From assembly GCF_008180865.1 (NCBI RefSeq), contig NZ_VTEX01000001.1, forward strand, positions 251,116 through 315,115: a stretch of DNA of 64,000 nt, in the 5' to 3' direction. The DNA is from Rossellomorea aquimaris. GTDB taxonomy: Bacteria; Bacillota; Bacilli; Bacillales; Bacillaceae_B. A model generated the notes under the pieces. It had not been told where the DNA came from. It searched no databases and saw only the letters and a list, made by a program, of their open reading frames with translations. Position numbers and translations under genes: made by a program. How positions within the stretch are numbered: the first letter of the stretch is position 1; each line of letters begins with the position of its first letter. Positions 5,586 to 15,429 of this stretch are shown here, piece by piece.

Positions 5586-8186
5586 ATGAATTTTGATAAT
5601 ATGACTCAAAGCATTCAAGAAGGTTTGGTTTTGGCGGGAGAGACCGCAAAAGAAAAGCTACATACAGATATCAGCCTTTTTCATTTATGGAAATCACTCC
5701 TCGGTTCAGAAGACAGTTTTCTCCGTACGATCTATGAACGTGCAGGAGTAGAAGCAGAGGACTTAAAGAAGTGGGTTGATACCAAGTTAAACAATATCCC
5801 TTCTGTAGAGGGAGATGGGCTGCAGTATGGCCGATTTTTCGCAAGGGATATCCATCAGCTCATGCAAGATAGTGATTCATTAAAGACTAAATGGGAAGAT
5901 GACTATATCTCGATCGAACATCTGGCACTTGGATTATTCCAGCAAAAGAACCACCCGATTACGACATACTTAACAAACCATAATGTAACAGAAAAGGCAT
6001 TAAAGGAGATCATTGTAAAGATCAGAGGAGGGAGCAAGGTGACGACACAGAATCCTGAAGTGAAATATGAAGCGTTGAAGAGGTATGGAAGGGATCTTGT
6101 TGCGGAGGTGAAATCGGGAAGAATAGATCCAGTCATAGGCAGGGACAGTGAAATCCGCCACGTGATTCGGATCCTTTCCCGTAAAACGAAAAATAATCCT
6201 GTCCTTATAGGAGAGCCTGGAGTCGGAAAAACAGCCATCGTTGAAGGACTTGCACAGCGGATAGTCAGCAAAGATGTCCCGGAAGGCTTGAAGGATAAAA
6301 CCATTTTCGAATTAGATATGAGCTCTTTAGTTGCAGGTGCCAAGTTCAGGGGTGAATTTGAGGAACGCTTGAAGGCTGTATTGCAGGAAGTGAAAAAGAG
6401 TGAGGGACGCATTCTTCTGTTCATTGATGAGCTCCATACGATTGTTGGAGCAGGGAAAACGGAAGGAGCCATGGATGCGGGAAATATCCTAAAGCCTATG
6501 CTTGCGAGGGGAGAACTTCATTGCATAGGTGCTACCACTCTCAATGAATACCGCAAGTACATTGAAAAGGATCCGGCTCTGGAAAGACGTTTTCAGCAGG
6601 TACTCGTTCAGGAACCAAATGTGGAAGATACGATATCTATTCTAAGAGGCTTAAAGGAACGATTCGAAATTCATCATGGAGTAAATATTCATGACCGCGC
6701 CATTGTAGCAGCTTCAAGACTTTCCGATCGCTATATATCCGACCGTTTCTTGCCGGACAAAGCAATAGACTTAATCGATGAGGCATGTGCGATGATCCGG
6801 ACTGAAATTGACTCAATGCCATCAGAATTGGATGAAGTGACGCGTAAAGTGATGCAGCTGGAAATTGAAGAAGCAGCTTTAAATAAGGAAAAGGATCCTG
6901 CCAGTCTTGAACGCTTGGATCGAATCCGTGAAGATTTAAGTAATCTGAAGGAAAAAGCGAATAGGATGAAGTTAAAATGGCAACAGGAGAAAGAAAGCAT
7001 CAGGGTCGTACAGGAGAAGCGGGAAGAACTGGAGAAGCTCAGGCGCTTACTTGAAGAAGCAGAAAGTGATTATGATCTGAATAAAGCTGCTGAACTTCGT
7101 CACGGCAGGATTCCCGCTATGGAAAAAGAACTTGTTTCAGTTGAGCAGGAGATGATGAAAGAGCAGGAAGGACGCTTGCTGCGTGAAGAAGTGACGGAGG
7201 AAGAAGTGGCAAATATTGTAGCAAGATGGACAGGGATTCCGGTCACTAAGCTTGTAGAAGGTGAACGAGAGAAGCTGTTGAAACTTGATCGCACACTGCA
7301 TGAAAGGGTGATCGGGCAGGATGAGGCTGTTCAATTAGTGAGTGACGCTGTTATACGGGCGAGAGCAGGGATTAAAGATCCTAATCGTCCGATAGGTTCA
7401 TTCATTTTCCTAGGTCCTACGGGAGTAGGAAAGACAGAGCTTGGGAAGACGCTTGCTCATACGTTGTTTGATAGTGAGGAGCAGATAATCCGAATTGATA
7501 TGTCGGAATATATGGAGAAGCATGCCGTTTCACGTTTGATCGGTGCACCTCCGGGATATGTAGGATATGAAGAAGGCGGTCAGCTTACAGAAGCCATTAG
7601 ACGAAAACCATATTCGGTTATCCTGCTTGATGAAATTGAAAAAGCTCATCCGGAAGTATTCAATATTCTTCTGCAAATGCTCGATGATGGGAGGATAACC
7701 GATTCTCAAGGAAGGACGGTTGATTGTAAGAACACGGTGATCATTATGACCTCTAACATCGGATCATCGCATCTTCTCGAACGAAATAAGGGGGAAGAGG
7801 AAATTGATCCGGAAACGAAGAACCTGGTCATGAGCCAGCTTCGTTCCTCTTTCAGACCGGAGTTCCTAAACAGGGTCGACGACATTATTCTCTTTAAGCC
7901 ATTGAGCATTGAGAATATAAAAGGGATCATCGATAAGCTGGTGGAAGATTTGCAAAAACGAGTGGAAGAACAGCATATCTCATTGTCATTAACGGATAAT
8001 GCAAAAGAATTTATAGCACAGTCCGCTTATGATCCGGTTTATGGTGCACGCCCTTTAAAAAGGTACTTGCAGAGAGAAGTCGAGACCAAACTGGCAAGAG
8101 AACTGATAGCAGGAAATATCAGATCAAACGAAACCATCATCATCGACATAGGGGAAAATGGTTTATCGATCATGAAGGATAAATAA
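5586..8186 (+). CDS. clpB: ClpB disaggregase (Hsp100)
   Basis: This AAA+ chaperone works with DnaK to dissolve protein aggregates. It has 866 aa: N-terminal Clp repeats (1-150), NBD1 with Walker A GEPGVGKT (209-216) and Walker B ILLFIDE (276-282), a coiled-coil M-domain (about 410-525, with [25 protein letters not shown] sequence), and NBD2 with Walker A GPTGVGKT (610-617) and a [11 protein letters not shown]alker B. The full-length M-domain and lack of an IGF loop separate it from ClpC and ClpE. B. subtilis has no ClpB, so this differs from the model. The start follows GAGGTG. A CtsR box controls it. Confidence 0.96.
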   Translation: MNFDNMTQSIQEGLVLAGETAKEKLHTDISLFHLWKSLLGSEDSFLRTIYERAGVEAEDLKKWVDTKLNNIPSVEGDGLQYGRFFARDIHQLMQDSDSLKTKWEDDYISIEHLALGLFQQKNHPITTYLTNHNVTEKALKEIIVKIRGGSKVTTQNPEVKYEALKRYGRDLVAEVKSGRIDPVIGRDSEIRHVIRILSRKTKNNPVLIGEPGVGKTAIVEGLAQRIVSKDVPEGLKDKTIFELDMSSLVAGAKFRGEFEERLKAVLQEVKKSEGRILLFIDELHTIVGAGKTEGAMDAGNILKPMLARGELHCIGATTLNEYRKYIEKDPALERRFQQVLVQEPNVEDTISILRGLKERFEIHHGVNIHDRAIVAASRLSDRYISDRFLPDKAIDLIDEACAMIRTEIDSMPSELDEVTRKVMQLEIEEAALNKEKDPASLERLDRIREDLSNLKEKANRMKLKWQQEKESIRVVQEKREELEKLRRLLEEAESDYDLNKAAELRHGRIPAMEKELVSVEQEMMKEQEGRLLREEVTEEEVANIVARWTGIPVTKLVEGEREKLLKLDRTLHERVIGQDEAVQLVSDAVIRARAGIKDPNRPIGSFIFLGPTGVGKTELGKTLAHTLFDSEEQIIRIDMSEYMEKHAVSRLIGAPPGYVGYEEGGQLTEAIRRKPYSVILLDEIEKAHPEVFNILLQMLDDGRITDSQGRTVDCKNTVIIMTSNIGSSHLLERNKGEEEIDPETKNLVMSQLRSSFRPEFLNRVDDIILFKPLSIENIKGIIDKLVEDLQKRVEEQHISLSLTDNAKEFIAQSAYDPVYGARPLKRYLQREVETKLARELIAGNIRSNETIIIDIGENGLSIMKDK

Positions 8187-8216
8187 AAAAAGCAGCCGGA
8201 TTAGGCTGCTTCTTTT
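8186..8216. terminator. Bidirectional terminator between clpB and yjzD
   Basis: An AGCAGCC/GGCTGCT stem with a 6-nt loop has an A-run on one side and a T-run on the other, serving the converging genes clpB and yjzD. Confidence 0.85.
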
Positions 8217-8397
8217 AGTGCTTTTCAACTGGCTCGTTTGGAATAACAAGCGTGATAAGGAATACTAATACGGTTACACAAACCGATATAATCAATCCTG
8301 TTTCAAAGTGAAAAGCAGTTCCATTCATTGAACTTACAACGTAAGTTAACATTTCAGTCAGAGCAAATGCCCAGAAAAACATCCAGAAAAATCTCAC
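8215..8397 (-). CDS. yjzD: YjzD, DUF2929 small membrane protein
   Basis: This 60-aa protein has two hydrophobic helices (about 3-22 and 32-51), a TYVVSSMNG turn and a VIPNEPVEKH tail, the pattern of B. subtilis YjzD (DUF2929). The function is not established from sequence. It is oriented against clpB and shares its terminator. The B. subtilis order yjzC-yjzD is kept, with clpB inserted. Confidence 0.85.
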   Translation of the reverse strand: MRFFWMFFWAFALTEMLTYVVSSMNGTAFHFETGLIISVCVTVLVFLITLVIPNEPVEKH

Positions 8398-8668
8398 GTC
8401 AAGTCACCTCATTCCTATGTAATCAACTAATAGATTATTAGAGTGTTCTAACCAATTTCAATCTTTTTTATCTTACCACAGGTTCATAAATTAATAAATG
8501 ACTAATCTGTGAAATGTAAACCTTATCATATACCGGTAAAAATCTTTAGGGATACTCTGTTTTTTAACTAAATTTGCAAATATCAAAGGTTCTTTGGGCT
8601 ATCTCCCTTACCAATGTTGTCTCCTTACATAAACTATAATGACTTACTATGTAAAAGGAGAAATTCTA

Positions 8669-9412
8669 ATGTATCAGCGATTGTTTCAATTAGAGCAAGA
8701 GTGGTGCATGATTCATTATCCTGAACGCCCAAATGGATTCGCTGTAATGGTAATAGGAGATTCCCATCATTATGTAGACGATAAGAGCAGCTTTTGGGTT
8801 CAACATGAGGCACGCTACAGATGGATTCAAGAACTGACCGCCAAAGGATACATTGTGTATTATAGTAATCTTTACGGAGCGAATTGGGGTAGCAATCAAG
8901 CCGTGCAGTTAGCCAAACGACTTTATCAGCATGTGAAACGAAATGAGATCATTAATGGAAAGATTCATATATTGGCTGAAGGAATGGGGGCTTTAGTATT
9001 GAAAAACCTCTATCCTAAAATGGAGCAGGACATTAGAAGTGCAGTTATGCTTGCGCCTTGCGTGTCTTTATATGACCATCTGGAACAAGAGAAGGAACAG
9101 AAATTCTTTTATAAAAAGGTAATAAAAGAACTCTCACACACGTTTCGATTGAAAGAGGAGGAGTGCGAATCCTTCATCAGTCAACAATCGAAGGACTACG
9201 AAGTATTTAAAAACATCTCGATTCCCCTTTACATTGTTCAATCAACGACTCTTAATCGTTATAAAAATCAATTCACTCTCATAAAAGATATATATACGGA
9301 GCGTTTAGAAAAAGGTACATCAACGGATTTGTTCTTTGTACTCCCAGAAAAACGTGCTTCTCTGGGAAGGAAGTTTGCTTCATACTTTTCTTTACATGAG
9401 AAAGAGTTATAA
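8669..9412 (+). CDS. yjaU: YjaU-like alpha/beta-hydrolase-fold protein
   Basis: The start was moved to the second ATG because AAAGGAG lies 8 nt before it, while the longer frame's ATG falls inside a TATAAT-like -10. The 247-aa soluble protein has a hydrolase-like core (AVMVIGDSHH; ILAEGMGALVLKNLYP; AVMLAPCVSLYDH). The nucleophile elbow reads G-M-G in LAEGMGA without the usual Ser, so catalytic activity is doubtful. Position before yjaV-med-comZ matches B. subtilis yjaU. Function unknown. Confidence 0.75.
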   Translation: MYQRLFQLEQEWCMIHYPERPNGFAVMVIGDSHHYVDDKSSFWVQHEARYRWIQELTAKGYIVYYSNLYGANWGSNQAVQLAKRLYQHVKRNEIINGKIHILAEGMGALVLKNLYPKMEQDIRSAVMLAPCVSLYDHLEQEKEQKFFYKKVIKELSHTFRLKEEECESFISQQSKDYEVFKNISIPLYIVQSTTLNRYKNQFTLIKDIYTERLEKGTSTDLFFVLPEKRASLGRKFASYFSLHEKEL

Positions 9413-9434
9413 CAAACACATTGGAGTGATTGAC

Positions 9435-10151
9435 TTGAATCATGCATTCGTTTTTGCCGCTCAACAGTTTTTGGGATTTGAGCTTTGTGATGCCCTTCTT
9501 GAGAATGGATGGACCGTAACGGCAGTGGATGAAGCCAAAGAAACAGAGGATAAGTGGTTAGGAATTGGAAGGAACTCAAACATTCAATATGTTCCTTATG
9601 AAGACTGGGATAAGGAAGTACAATCAGGATGCAGCGTGTTCCTTCCATTCTATGATCAGGTAAGAGAAGATAAAGTAAGTTATTTGTCAGAAGTAGAAGG
9701 GCTGTTGTCAAAAATTGAACAACCCCTATCGATCATTCGAATTTATTCCAATATGGACAGAGATCAAAAATGCAAAGAAGGAACCGTATTCTACCTTCCG
9801 ACTCTGTACGGAATTCACCAGCCGGCAGAATTTCTGTTCGCTCAACTATTAAATGGAGAAGATGGTGACTCTCCATACATTGATGATCCAAGTGGAGCGA
9901 TCTATGTAAAGGACGCTGCCCGTTCTATAATCAAGCATTCATCCAATACAGAAGAAATATATAAGGTGAAAGCACTCTCAAATCAAAGCTGGAATGAAGC
10001 CTTATCGTATGTAACGAAGAAGTCTTTTACTCCCGTCAGAATGGATGCTGAACCAAATGGAAAAGAGCTTATTGTCAAGCCGACCAAGTCTCATGAATCG
10101 GTCATAAAAGAACAATTAAGAGGCATTCATTTGCATGAAATTCAGGAATAA
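9435..10151 (+). CDS. yjaV: YjaV-like putative NAD-dependent epimerase/dehydratase
   Basis: A TTG start was chosen: GGAGTG lies 6 nt before it and it gives LNHAFVFAAQQFLGFELCDALLENG, a Rossmann-like beta-alpha-beta opening. A longer frame would overlap yjaU without a ribosome-binding site. The product has 238 aa. The dinucleotide loop is degenerate (AAQQFLG, not GxxGxxG), and a later segment (GAIYVKDAARSI) resembles SDR epimerases. It follows yjaU after 22 nt, probably one operon. Enzymatic function is unverified. Confidence 0.72.
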   Translation: MNHAFVFAAQQFLGFELCDALLENGWTVTAVDEAKETEDKWLGIGRNSNIQYVPYEDWDKEVQSGCSVFLPFYDQVREDKVSYLSEVEGLLSKIEQPLSIIRIYSNMDRDQKCKEGTVFYLPTLYGIHQPAEFLFAQLLNGEDGDSPYIDDPSGAIYVKDAARSIIKHSSNTEEIYKVKALSNQSWNEALSYVTKKSFTPVRMDAEPNGKELIVKPTKSHESVIKEQLRGIHLHEIQE

Positions 10152-10265
10152 GAAAACTTTCTCTTTCCTTGTGGATAGGGATGAGGGTAAAATAAATATG
10201 ATGTAATAATTTGCTATTGATTCTTTTTTATAGATGCTGCACGGGCTTTAAAGGAGTTGCTGCAC

Positions 10266-11234
10266 ATGAGTAAGAAATTTTACACCATTTTCATGATTGT
10301 ATTACTTATTGGAATAAGTGGTTGTTCAACAGGAGACAGCGCTGAAATAGAAAAAGTTGGTTTACTGGTTCCGGAAACCGTAAACGATGGAGTATGGGGA
10401 ACGAAAGGTTACAAAGGATTATTGAAAATTCAATCCGATTACAATGCAGACGTTTTCTATAAAGAGAGCATAAAGAATGATACATCAATTAAACAAGCGG
10501 TAAAAGAGTATAGTGATGATAATGTTACCTTAGTGTTTGGCCACGGTAGTGAATATTCCGGGATATTTAATACCCTTTCCGGTGATTATCCCAACATGCA
10601 TTTTGTAAGCTTCAATGGGAATGCCACAGAGGAGAATACAACAAGTCTACAATTTAAGGGCTATGCAATGGGCTTCTTCGGAGGCATGACAGCAGCTTAT
10701 CAATCCAATACGAATATAGTCGGGGTGATTGCTGCTTTTGAATGGCAACCCGAGGTTCAAGGGTTTATAGATGGAGTCAAATACCAACATAGTGAAACGG
10801 AGCTCATTGTCGAGTACACCAATCACTGGAATGATCAAGATATCGCCTTCGAAAAGTTGGAGGGATTAATGAATCAACGGGTCGATGTTGTATATCCTGC
10901 AGGTGACGGCTATAATGTAGCTGTAATTGAAAAGCTGAAGGAAAAGGGTCTCTATGCCATTGGCTATGTCTCGGATCAATCTGATTTAGGGGAATCCACG
11001 GTTTTAACGAGTACTGTGCAGCATGCAGATAAGCTGTATAGCGTCGTTGCGGAAAGATTCGCGAATGACGAACTCGATTCTGGAAACCTCGAATTTGATT
11101 TTGAAGACGGAGTCATTTCCATGGGTAAATATAGTCCCGTCATTCCAGAAGATTTTCAATCTGAGATGAAGCAACATGTTCAAACCTACATCGAAACAGG
11201 CAAATTGCCGAACGGAAAGGAATCGAAGCAATGA
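10266..11234 (+). CDS. med: Med lipoprotein, positive regulator of comK
   Basis: The ATG was chosen 9 nt after AAGGAG, in preference to an in-frame TTG 9 nt upstream. A signal peptide with lipobox GISGC is followed by a BMP/Bmp-type periplasmic binding fold (KVGLLVPETVNDGVWGTKGY; VTLVFGHGSEYSG; VYPAGDGYNVAVIEKL). B. subtilis Med acts positively on comK expression, and its downstream partner comZ overlaps it by 4 nt (ATGA) exactly as here. The ligand is unknown; the family includes nucleoside-binding lipoproteins. Confidence 0.88.
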   Translation: MSKKFYTIFMIVLLIGISGCSTGDSAEIEKVGLLVPETVNDGVWGTKGYKGLLKIQSDYNADVFYKESIKNDTSIKQAVKEYSDDNVTLVFGHGSEYSGIFNTLSGDYPNMHFVSFNGNATEENTTSLQFKGYAMGFFGGMTAAYQSNTNIVGVIAAFEWQPEVQGFIDGVKYQHSETELIVEYTNHWNDQDIAFEKLEGLMNQRVDVVYPAGDGYNVAVIEKLKEKGLYAIGYVSDQSDLGESTVLTSTVQHADKLYSVVAERFANDELDSGNLEFDFEDGVISMGKYSPVIPEDFQSEMKQHVQTYIETGKLPNGKESKQ

Positions 11235-11419
11235 ATCAAGACAAAACGATGGAATTCATGCAGATTGCCATGAAGTACTTCCCACAAGCAAAAGAGCAAC
11301 TGGATCAAGCGGGTGTTGAGTTCACTCCCGAAATGCTGCAACCATTCATGACGCTCTTTACACAAGTCATGAGTGAAGCCTATGAATTAGGCAAACAAGA
11401 TGCCTTACATAAAGAGTAA
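11231..11419 (+). CDS. comZ: ComZ, late competence regulator
   Basis: This 62-aa acidic protein (MNQDKTMEFMQIAMKYFPQA; VEFTPEMLQPFMTLF) matches B. subtilis ComZ, a negative regulator of the comG operon. Its start overlaps the med stop by 4 nt, so translation is coupled. A strong terminator follows. Confidence 0.9.
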   Translation: MNQDKTMEFMQIAMKYFPQAKEQLDQAGVEFTPEMLQPFMTLFTQVMSEAYELGKQDALHKE

Positions 11420-11428
11420 GTGTACAGT

Positions 11429-11467
11429 AAAACGGTTCATTGAATTTTTCAATGAACCGTTTTTTTT
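11429..11467. terminator. Bidirectional terminator after comZ
   Basis: A 16-nt arm AAAACGGTTCATTGAA pairs perfectly with its complement across a T-rich loop, followed by eight Ts. It is shared with the opposing 71-aa gene. Confidence 0.92.
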
Positions 11468-11681
11468 ATTTTATATTCCATTGCTTTAATAATGGACTGA
11501 TTTTCTTATAGAGTGGTTTTAAGTCATCGATGGAATTCATCATGGAATGAATGCCATCGAGTAATGATCCTTCTTCATTGCTGCCTTCACGCTTCTCCTG
11601 AGAAGGAGCCTCTTCTTTTTTACGGGTCCTTCCTCCGTACATCATCCTATCAAATGGATGCAGCTTCTTTTCTTCAGACAT
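11466..11681 (-). CDS. Small hydrophilic protein, 71 aa
   Basis: The charged N-terminal half (MSEEKKLHPFDRMMYGGRTR, then a KKEE/EKREG-rich stretch) is followed by a helix LLDGIHSMMNSIDDLKPLYK with a KISPLLKQW end. There is no membrane segment. AGGGGGTGAG precedes the ATG. It occupies the position of yjzB in B. subtilis, but I cannot confirm sequence identity. Tails of this SIDDLKPLYKKISPLLKQW style occur in several small Bacillus proteins of unknown role. Confidence 0.65.
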   Translation of the reverse strand: MSEEKKLHPFDRMMYGGRTRKKEEAPSQEKREGSNEEGSLLDGIHSMMNSIDDLKPLYKKISPLLKQWNIK

Positions 11682-11774
11682 ATTCTCACCCCCTCTACCT
11701 ACTATGTAACCTATGAAAAGGAGGGTTGTACGAGTATAGTCAAACGCGTAGAAGAAAGGGAAAAGAAAAAATAA

Positions 11775-11803
11775 TTGCAGAAAGTAGAAATCTTCGATAA
11801 AAT
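11775..11803 (+). promoter_or_regulatory. fabH-fabF promoter
   Basis: TTGCAG, a 17-nt spacer and TAAAAT form a good SigA-type promoter. Its -10 abuts the FapR box. Confidence 0.65.
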
Positions 11804-11819
11804 TAGTACCAAGTCATAA
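11803..11819 (+). promoter_or_regulatory. FapR operator at fabH
   Basis: TTAGTACC-AAGTCATAA matches the FapR consensus (TTAGTACCTRRTACTAA type) in the whole left half and partly in the right half. It starts at the last base of the -10, the position used by FapR in B. subtilis fab genes; malonyl-CoA would relieve repression. Confidence 0.75.
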
Positions 11820-11883
11820 CAATTGATAATAAACTTAAGTATAAAAGAAAAAAATATAAAATAAGAAAGTAGGGAATGCCGGT

Positions 11884-12816
11884 ATGAATACAGGAATTAT
11901 TGGAATTGGGCGTTACCTTCCTGAGAAAATCGTAACCAATGCGGATCTTGAGAAAATGGTGGATACATCTGACGAATGGATTCGTACGAGAACGGGCATT
12001 GAAGAACGAAGAATAGCAGATAATGAAACAGACACATCAGACATGGCGTTTGAAGCAGCAAAATCGGCCATTGCTGATGCAGATATTACAGCAGAGGAAA
12101 TTGATCTGATCCTTGTGGCTACGGTCACCCCTGATAGACCATTCCCATCTGTAGCTTGCTTACTTCAAGAAAGATTAGGAGCAAAAAGAGCGGCGGCGAT
12201 GGATGTAAGTGCGGCATGTGCCGGATTTATGTATGGTATGATTACGGCAAAGCAGTTTATCGACAATGGTGCGTATAAGCATGTACTCGTTGTAGGAGTT
12301 GAAAAGTTATCCAAAGTCACGGATTGGGATGACCGGAATACAGCTGTACTGTTCGGGGACGCAGCAGGTGCTGCCGTACTTGGGCCAGTTCCGGATGGCA
12401 AAGGAATACTTGCCTTTGAATTAGGTGCAGACGGATCGGGTGCAAAGCACTTGTACCAGGAAGAAAACATCATCATGAATGGACGCGAAGTTTTTAAATT
12501 TGCCGTTCGTCAAATGGGTGAATCGAGTGTGAACGTGATTGAAAAAGCAGGATTAAAGAAAGAAGATGTTGATTTCTTAATTCCGCACCAAGCCAATATC
12601 CGTATTATGGAAGCGGCAAGGCAACGATTGGAATTGCCGATTGAAAAGATGTCTAAAACTGTAAATAAATACGGTAATACTTCAGCAGCTTCTATCCCTG
12701 TTTCTTTAGTGGAAGATTTAGAAGCAGGAAGAGTGAAAGAAAACGATGTAGTCGTCATGGTAGGATTCGGCGGCGGTTTAACCTGGGGCGCCATTATCAT
12801 GCGCTGGGGCAAATAA
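11884..12816 (+). CDS. fabH: 3-oxoacyl-ACP synthase III FabH
   Basis: FabH starts fatty-acid synthesis by condensing acyl-CoA (branched starters in Bacillus) with malonyl-ACP. The 310-aa sequence carries the thiolase-fold triad: Cys112 in [10 protein letters not shown], His234 in PHQANIRI and Asn264 in KYGNTSAAS, with [16 protein letters not shown] at the C-terminus. It corresponds to B. subtilis FabHA by position. It precedes fabF by 44 nt as one operon under a FapR box. Confidence 0.96.
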   Translation: MNTGIIGIGRYLPEKIVTNADLEKMVDTSDEWIRTRTGIEERRIADNETDTSDMAFEAAKSAIADADITAEEIDLILVATVTPDRPFPSVACLLQERLGAKRAAAMDVSAACAGFMYGMITAKQFIDNGAYKHVLVVGVEKLSKVTDWDDRNTAVLFGDAAGAAVLGPVPDGKGILAFELGADGSGAKHLYQEENIIMNGREVFKFAVRQMGESSVNVIEKAGLKKEDVDFLIPHQANIRIMEAARQRLELPIEKMSKTVNKYGNTSAASIPVSLVEDLEAGRVKENDVVVMVGFGGGLTWGAIIMRWGK

Positions 12817-12860
12817 ATAGAACTCTCTTCTATAACTTGCAGACAAAGGAGATGGAATAA

Positions 12861-14105
12861 ATGAACAAGAAACGTGTTGTTGTAACAGGATTGGGAAGTG
12901 TTACCCCGTTAGGTAATGATGTTGAATCAACGTGGGCAAATATTTTAGCAGGGAAAACGGGTGTAGGTCCGTTAACGCGCTTAAATGCAGACGATTATCC
13001 AGCCAAAGTGGCAGCTGAATTGAAAGATTTCAATATCGAGGATTTCGGTGTCGAGAAAAAGGAAGCGAGAAAGATGGATCGCTTCACTCATTATGCGATT
13101 GCAGCATCGTTAATGGCTGTCAAAGATTCCAAGCTCGCCATTACAGACGAAAATGCTCACCGTGTCGGTGTGTGGATCGGTTCGGGTATCGGTGGGATGG
13201 AAACATTCGAACAGCAGTATGAAACCTTCCAAAAGCGGGGGTATCGCAGAGTAAGTCCGTTCTTCGTTCCAATGATCATTCCTGATATGGCTGCTGGACA
13301 AGTTTCCATCATGCTGGGAGCAAAGGGCTTTAACTCCTGTACAGTCACTGCATGTGCGACAGGGACGAATTCGATTGGAGATGCATTTAAAGTCATCCAG
13401 CGGGGAGATGCGGATGTCATGGTTTCAGGTGGGGCAGAAGCACCGATTACAAAGATGTCAGTAGCGGGCTTCTGTGCAAACACAGCTTTATCGACCAATA
13501 CAGATCCTGAAAAAGCTTCAAGACCATTCGATGCAAACCGTGACGGATTTGTCATGGGAGAAGGAGCAGGTGTGATTGTTCTGGAAGAACTTGAGCATGC
13601 ACTGAAACGCGGAGCGCCGATCTATGCTGAAATCGTAGGCTATGGTTGTACGGGGGATGCGTATCATATCACAGCTCCTGCACCGGCTGGAGAAGGTGGA
13701 GCGAGAGCAATGAAAATGGCTTTGGAAGACGGTGGAGTCCTTCCTGAGCAAATGGATTACATCAATGCTCACGGAACAAGCACCCCTTATAATGACAAAT
13801 ACGAAACGATGGCAGTAAAAGAAGTATTCGGGGAGCATGCCTATAAATTAGCCATGAGCTCAACGAAATCCATGACAGGTCATCTTCTGGGAGCAGCAGG
13901 AGGAGTGGAAGCGATTTTCACAGTACTCGCGATGAAAGACAGCGTGTTGCCTCCGACAATCAATATAGAAACACCAGATCCAGATTGTGATCTTGATTAT
14001 GTAGCGAACGAAGCTAGAAAACAGGAAGTGAATGTGGCGATGAGTAACTCATTAGGTTTCGGTGGCCATAATGCTACGATCGTCTTTAAAAAATATAGCA
14101 ACTAA
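12861..14105 (+). CDS. fabF: 3-oxoacyl-ACP synthase II FabF
   Basis: FabF is the elongating condensing enzyme of type II fatty-acid synthesis. Its 414 aa show the Cys-His-His site: Cys165 in [11 protein letters not shown], His304 in [11 protein letters not shown] and His341 in [15 protein letters not shown] with Lys336. AAAGGAG lies 11 nt before the ATG. It is the second gene of the FapR-controlled operon and ends at a strong terminator. Confidence 0.97.
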   Translation: MNKKRVVVTGLGSVTPLGNDVESTWANILAGKTGVGPLTRLNADDYPAKVAAELKDFNIEDFGVEKKEARKMDRFTHYAIAASLMAVKDSKLAITDENAHRVGVWIGSGIGGMETFEQQYETFQKRGYRRVSPFFVPMIIPDMAAGQVSIMLGAKGFNSCTVTACATGTNSIGDAFKVIQRGDADVMVSGGAEAPITKMSVAGFCANTALSTNTDPEKASRPFDANRDGFVMGEGAGVIVLEELEHALKRGAPIYAEIVGYGCTGDAYHITAPAPAGEGGARAMKMALEDGGVLPEQMDYINAHGTSTPYNDKYETMAVKEVFGEHAYKLAMSSTKSMTGHLLGAAGGVEAIFTVLAMKDSVLPPTINIETPDPDCDLDYVANEARKQEVNVAMSNSLGFGGHNATIVFKKYSN

Positions 14106-14111
14106 TATATG

Positions 14112-14149
14112 AACGAGCCTGCTAACACGCGTTAGCAGGCTCGTTTTTT
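14112..14149 (+). terminator. Terminator of the fabH-fabF operon
   Basis: A 14-bp stem ACGAGCCTGCTAAC/GTTAGCAGGCTCGT with a 4-nt loop is followed by a T-run. Confidence 0.93.
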
Positions 14150-14208
14150 GTTGTGAACCCTCCTCCCTTTACATATACATGATAAAAAGCCGGGAAAGAG
14201 GGATGAAG

Positions 14209-14970
14209 GTGACCGTTGCTCCTACTGATGGGTGGCTTGAAGACTCCATTCATAAGCCTTTAGAGCTTTTAAAGAATACAATTAACGGAAAAGACGATCA
14301 AAAATCATTTTATCAATACCTCATGAGGCATGGAATGTACAAATCATCACATCATGCCGAAGATATTTTCGAAAAGATGAAAGAACAAAACATATGGGAA
14401 CGTTTTTCCCTTTATGAAAAAAAGTATAAACGAAAATGGAATGGTCCAAATGTTCCGATATACTTATTCCCCGTGCAGGAAAAGAGAGGCATGTTCCAAT
14501 CGTCAATGAAAAAGTCAGGTGTATGCTTTAAAGACGAGATTTTCTTTTTTATTACAGAACAGGATGATACGAAAGAGTACGAAGCTCTCTTCGTTCATGA
14601 ATACCATCACTGTGTCAGAATGAAATTACTAAACAAAAAAAACATACAATATACCTTATTGGATTCAATCATTTTTGAAGGACTGGCAGAACATGCCGTT
14701 AAAGAGTACTGTGGAGATAAATACTCAGCTTCCTGGACAAAAGCATATGAAGAAAAAGAAATGTCACGTTATTTCGAGAAATGGATTCAGCCTAATTTGG
14801 ATGTAACAAGAAGCAGTCCCCTTCACGATCACTTACTCCTTGGTAAGAAATCATATCCTAACATGCTGGGTTATGCTGCTGGTTATTACCTGGTTGAAAA
14901 TTATTTGAAGAAGAATGATGCATCTACCATTGCCCTAATAGGAAAAGCATCATCAACTTTCTTACCATAG
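14209..14970 (+). CDS. yjaZ: YjaZ, DUF2268 putative zinc metalloprotease
   Basis: A GTG start was chosen 6 nt after AAGAGGG because the product then opens VTVAPTDGWL, like other YjaZ proteins; two upstream ATGs in frame lack spaced ribosome-binding sites. The protein has 253 aa. It carries HEYHH (about 130-134), a gluzincin-type HExxH zinc motif with a downstream Glu in FEGLAEHAV, and a conserved WNGPNVPIYLFP segment. No signal peptide is evident, so it is probably cytosolic. Substrate unknown. Confidence 0.8.
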   Translation: MTVAPTDGWLEDSIHKPLELLKNTINGKDDQKSFYQYLMRHGMYKSSHHAEDIFEKMKEQNIWERFSLYEKKYKRKWNGPNVPIYLFPVQEKRGMFQSSMKKSGVCFKDEIFFFITEQDDTKEYEALFVHEYHHCVRMKLLNKKNIQYTLLDSIIFEGLAEHAVKEYCGDKYSASWTKAYEEKEMSRYFEKWIQPNLDVTRSSPLHDHLLLGKKSYPNMLGYAAGYYLVENYLKKNDASTIALIGKASSTFLP

Positions 14971-14993
14971 AAGAATGGATTATCAGATCATCA

Positions 14994-15041
14994 GGTATTT
15001 TCTAAAATACCAGACAGGGATGAAATTAGGAGCCTAATTTC
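14994..15041 (+). repeat. Two adjacent short perfect dyads
   Basis: GGTATTTT-CT-AAAATACC is followed 10 nt later by GAAATTAGG-AG-CCTAATTTC. Both are perfect inverted repeats with 2-nt centres. The first could serve as a weak yjaZ terminator; the second looks like a dimer-binding site. No consensus recognised. Confidence 0.5.
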
Positions 15042-15123
15042 GTCATATCTTCCATCTACCCTCATAAACTATAGTAAGAATGGACGAGCTAAATCTCTAA
15101 ATGCGAGGATAGAGGCGGAAGGT

Positions 15124-15345
15124 ATGGTGTTTCGAATGTTTGTATTATTTATCGGGTTTGGACTGGCTGTTTCGGGAGGAGTGAGTTTAATTATTTATTT
15201 AAACCTTCTCACCACGGGAATGACTTTTTCAGACTATATTCTTTTCGTATCCACCCGAGTCGAATGCTATTTATTTCTCCTAGGGATTCTTATCATCACG
15301 CTCTCGATCTATATCCCTCGAAGGAAAAATAATCACTATCTATAA
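15124..15345 (+). CDS. Small two-helix membrane protein, 73 aa
   Basis: There are two hydrophobic helices (about 5-29 and 45-65), an extracytoplasmic-type loop TTGMTFSDYILFVSTRVECY and a basic tail IPRRKNNHYL. AGAGG lies 8 nt before the ATG. I recognise no family with certainty. It sits between yjaZ and yjbA, where B. subtilis carries the app oligopeptide transporter operon, and may be co-transcribed with yjbA (84-nt gap, no terminator seen). Confidence 0.7.
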   Translation: MVFRMFVLFIGFGLAVSGGVSLIIYLNLLTTGMTFSDYILFVSTRVECYLFLLGILIITLSIYIPRRKNNHYL

Positions 15346-15429
15346 AACCCTTGTTGAATAGGAATAAATTTACACCGATTTGCCTATACTGATTGACAAA
15401 TAAGATTGTAGCAAAGCGAGGGGTCAATC

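Noticed and set aside
9268..9711. 147-aa minus-strand frame opposite yjaU and yjaV
   Set aside because: It spans two real plus-strand genes; composition and start context indicate a shadow frame.
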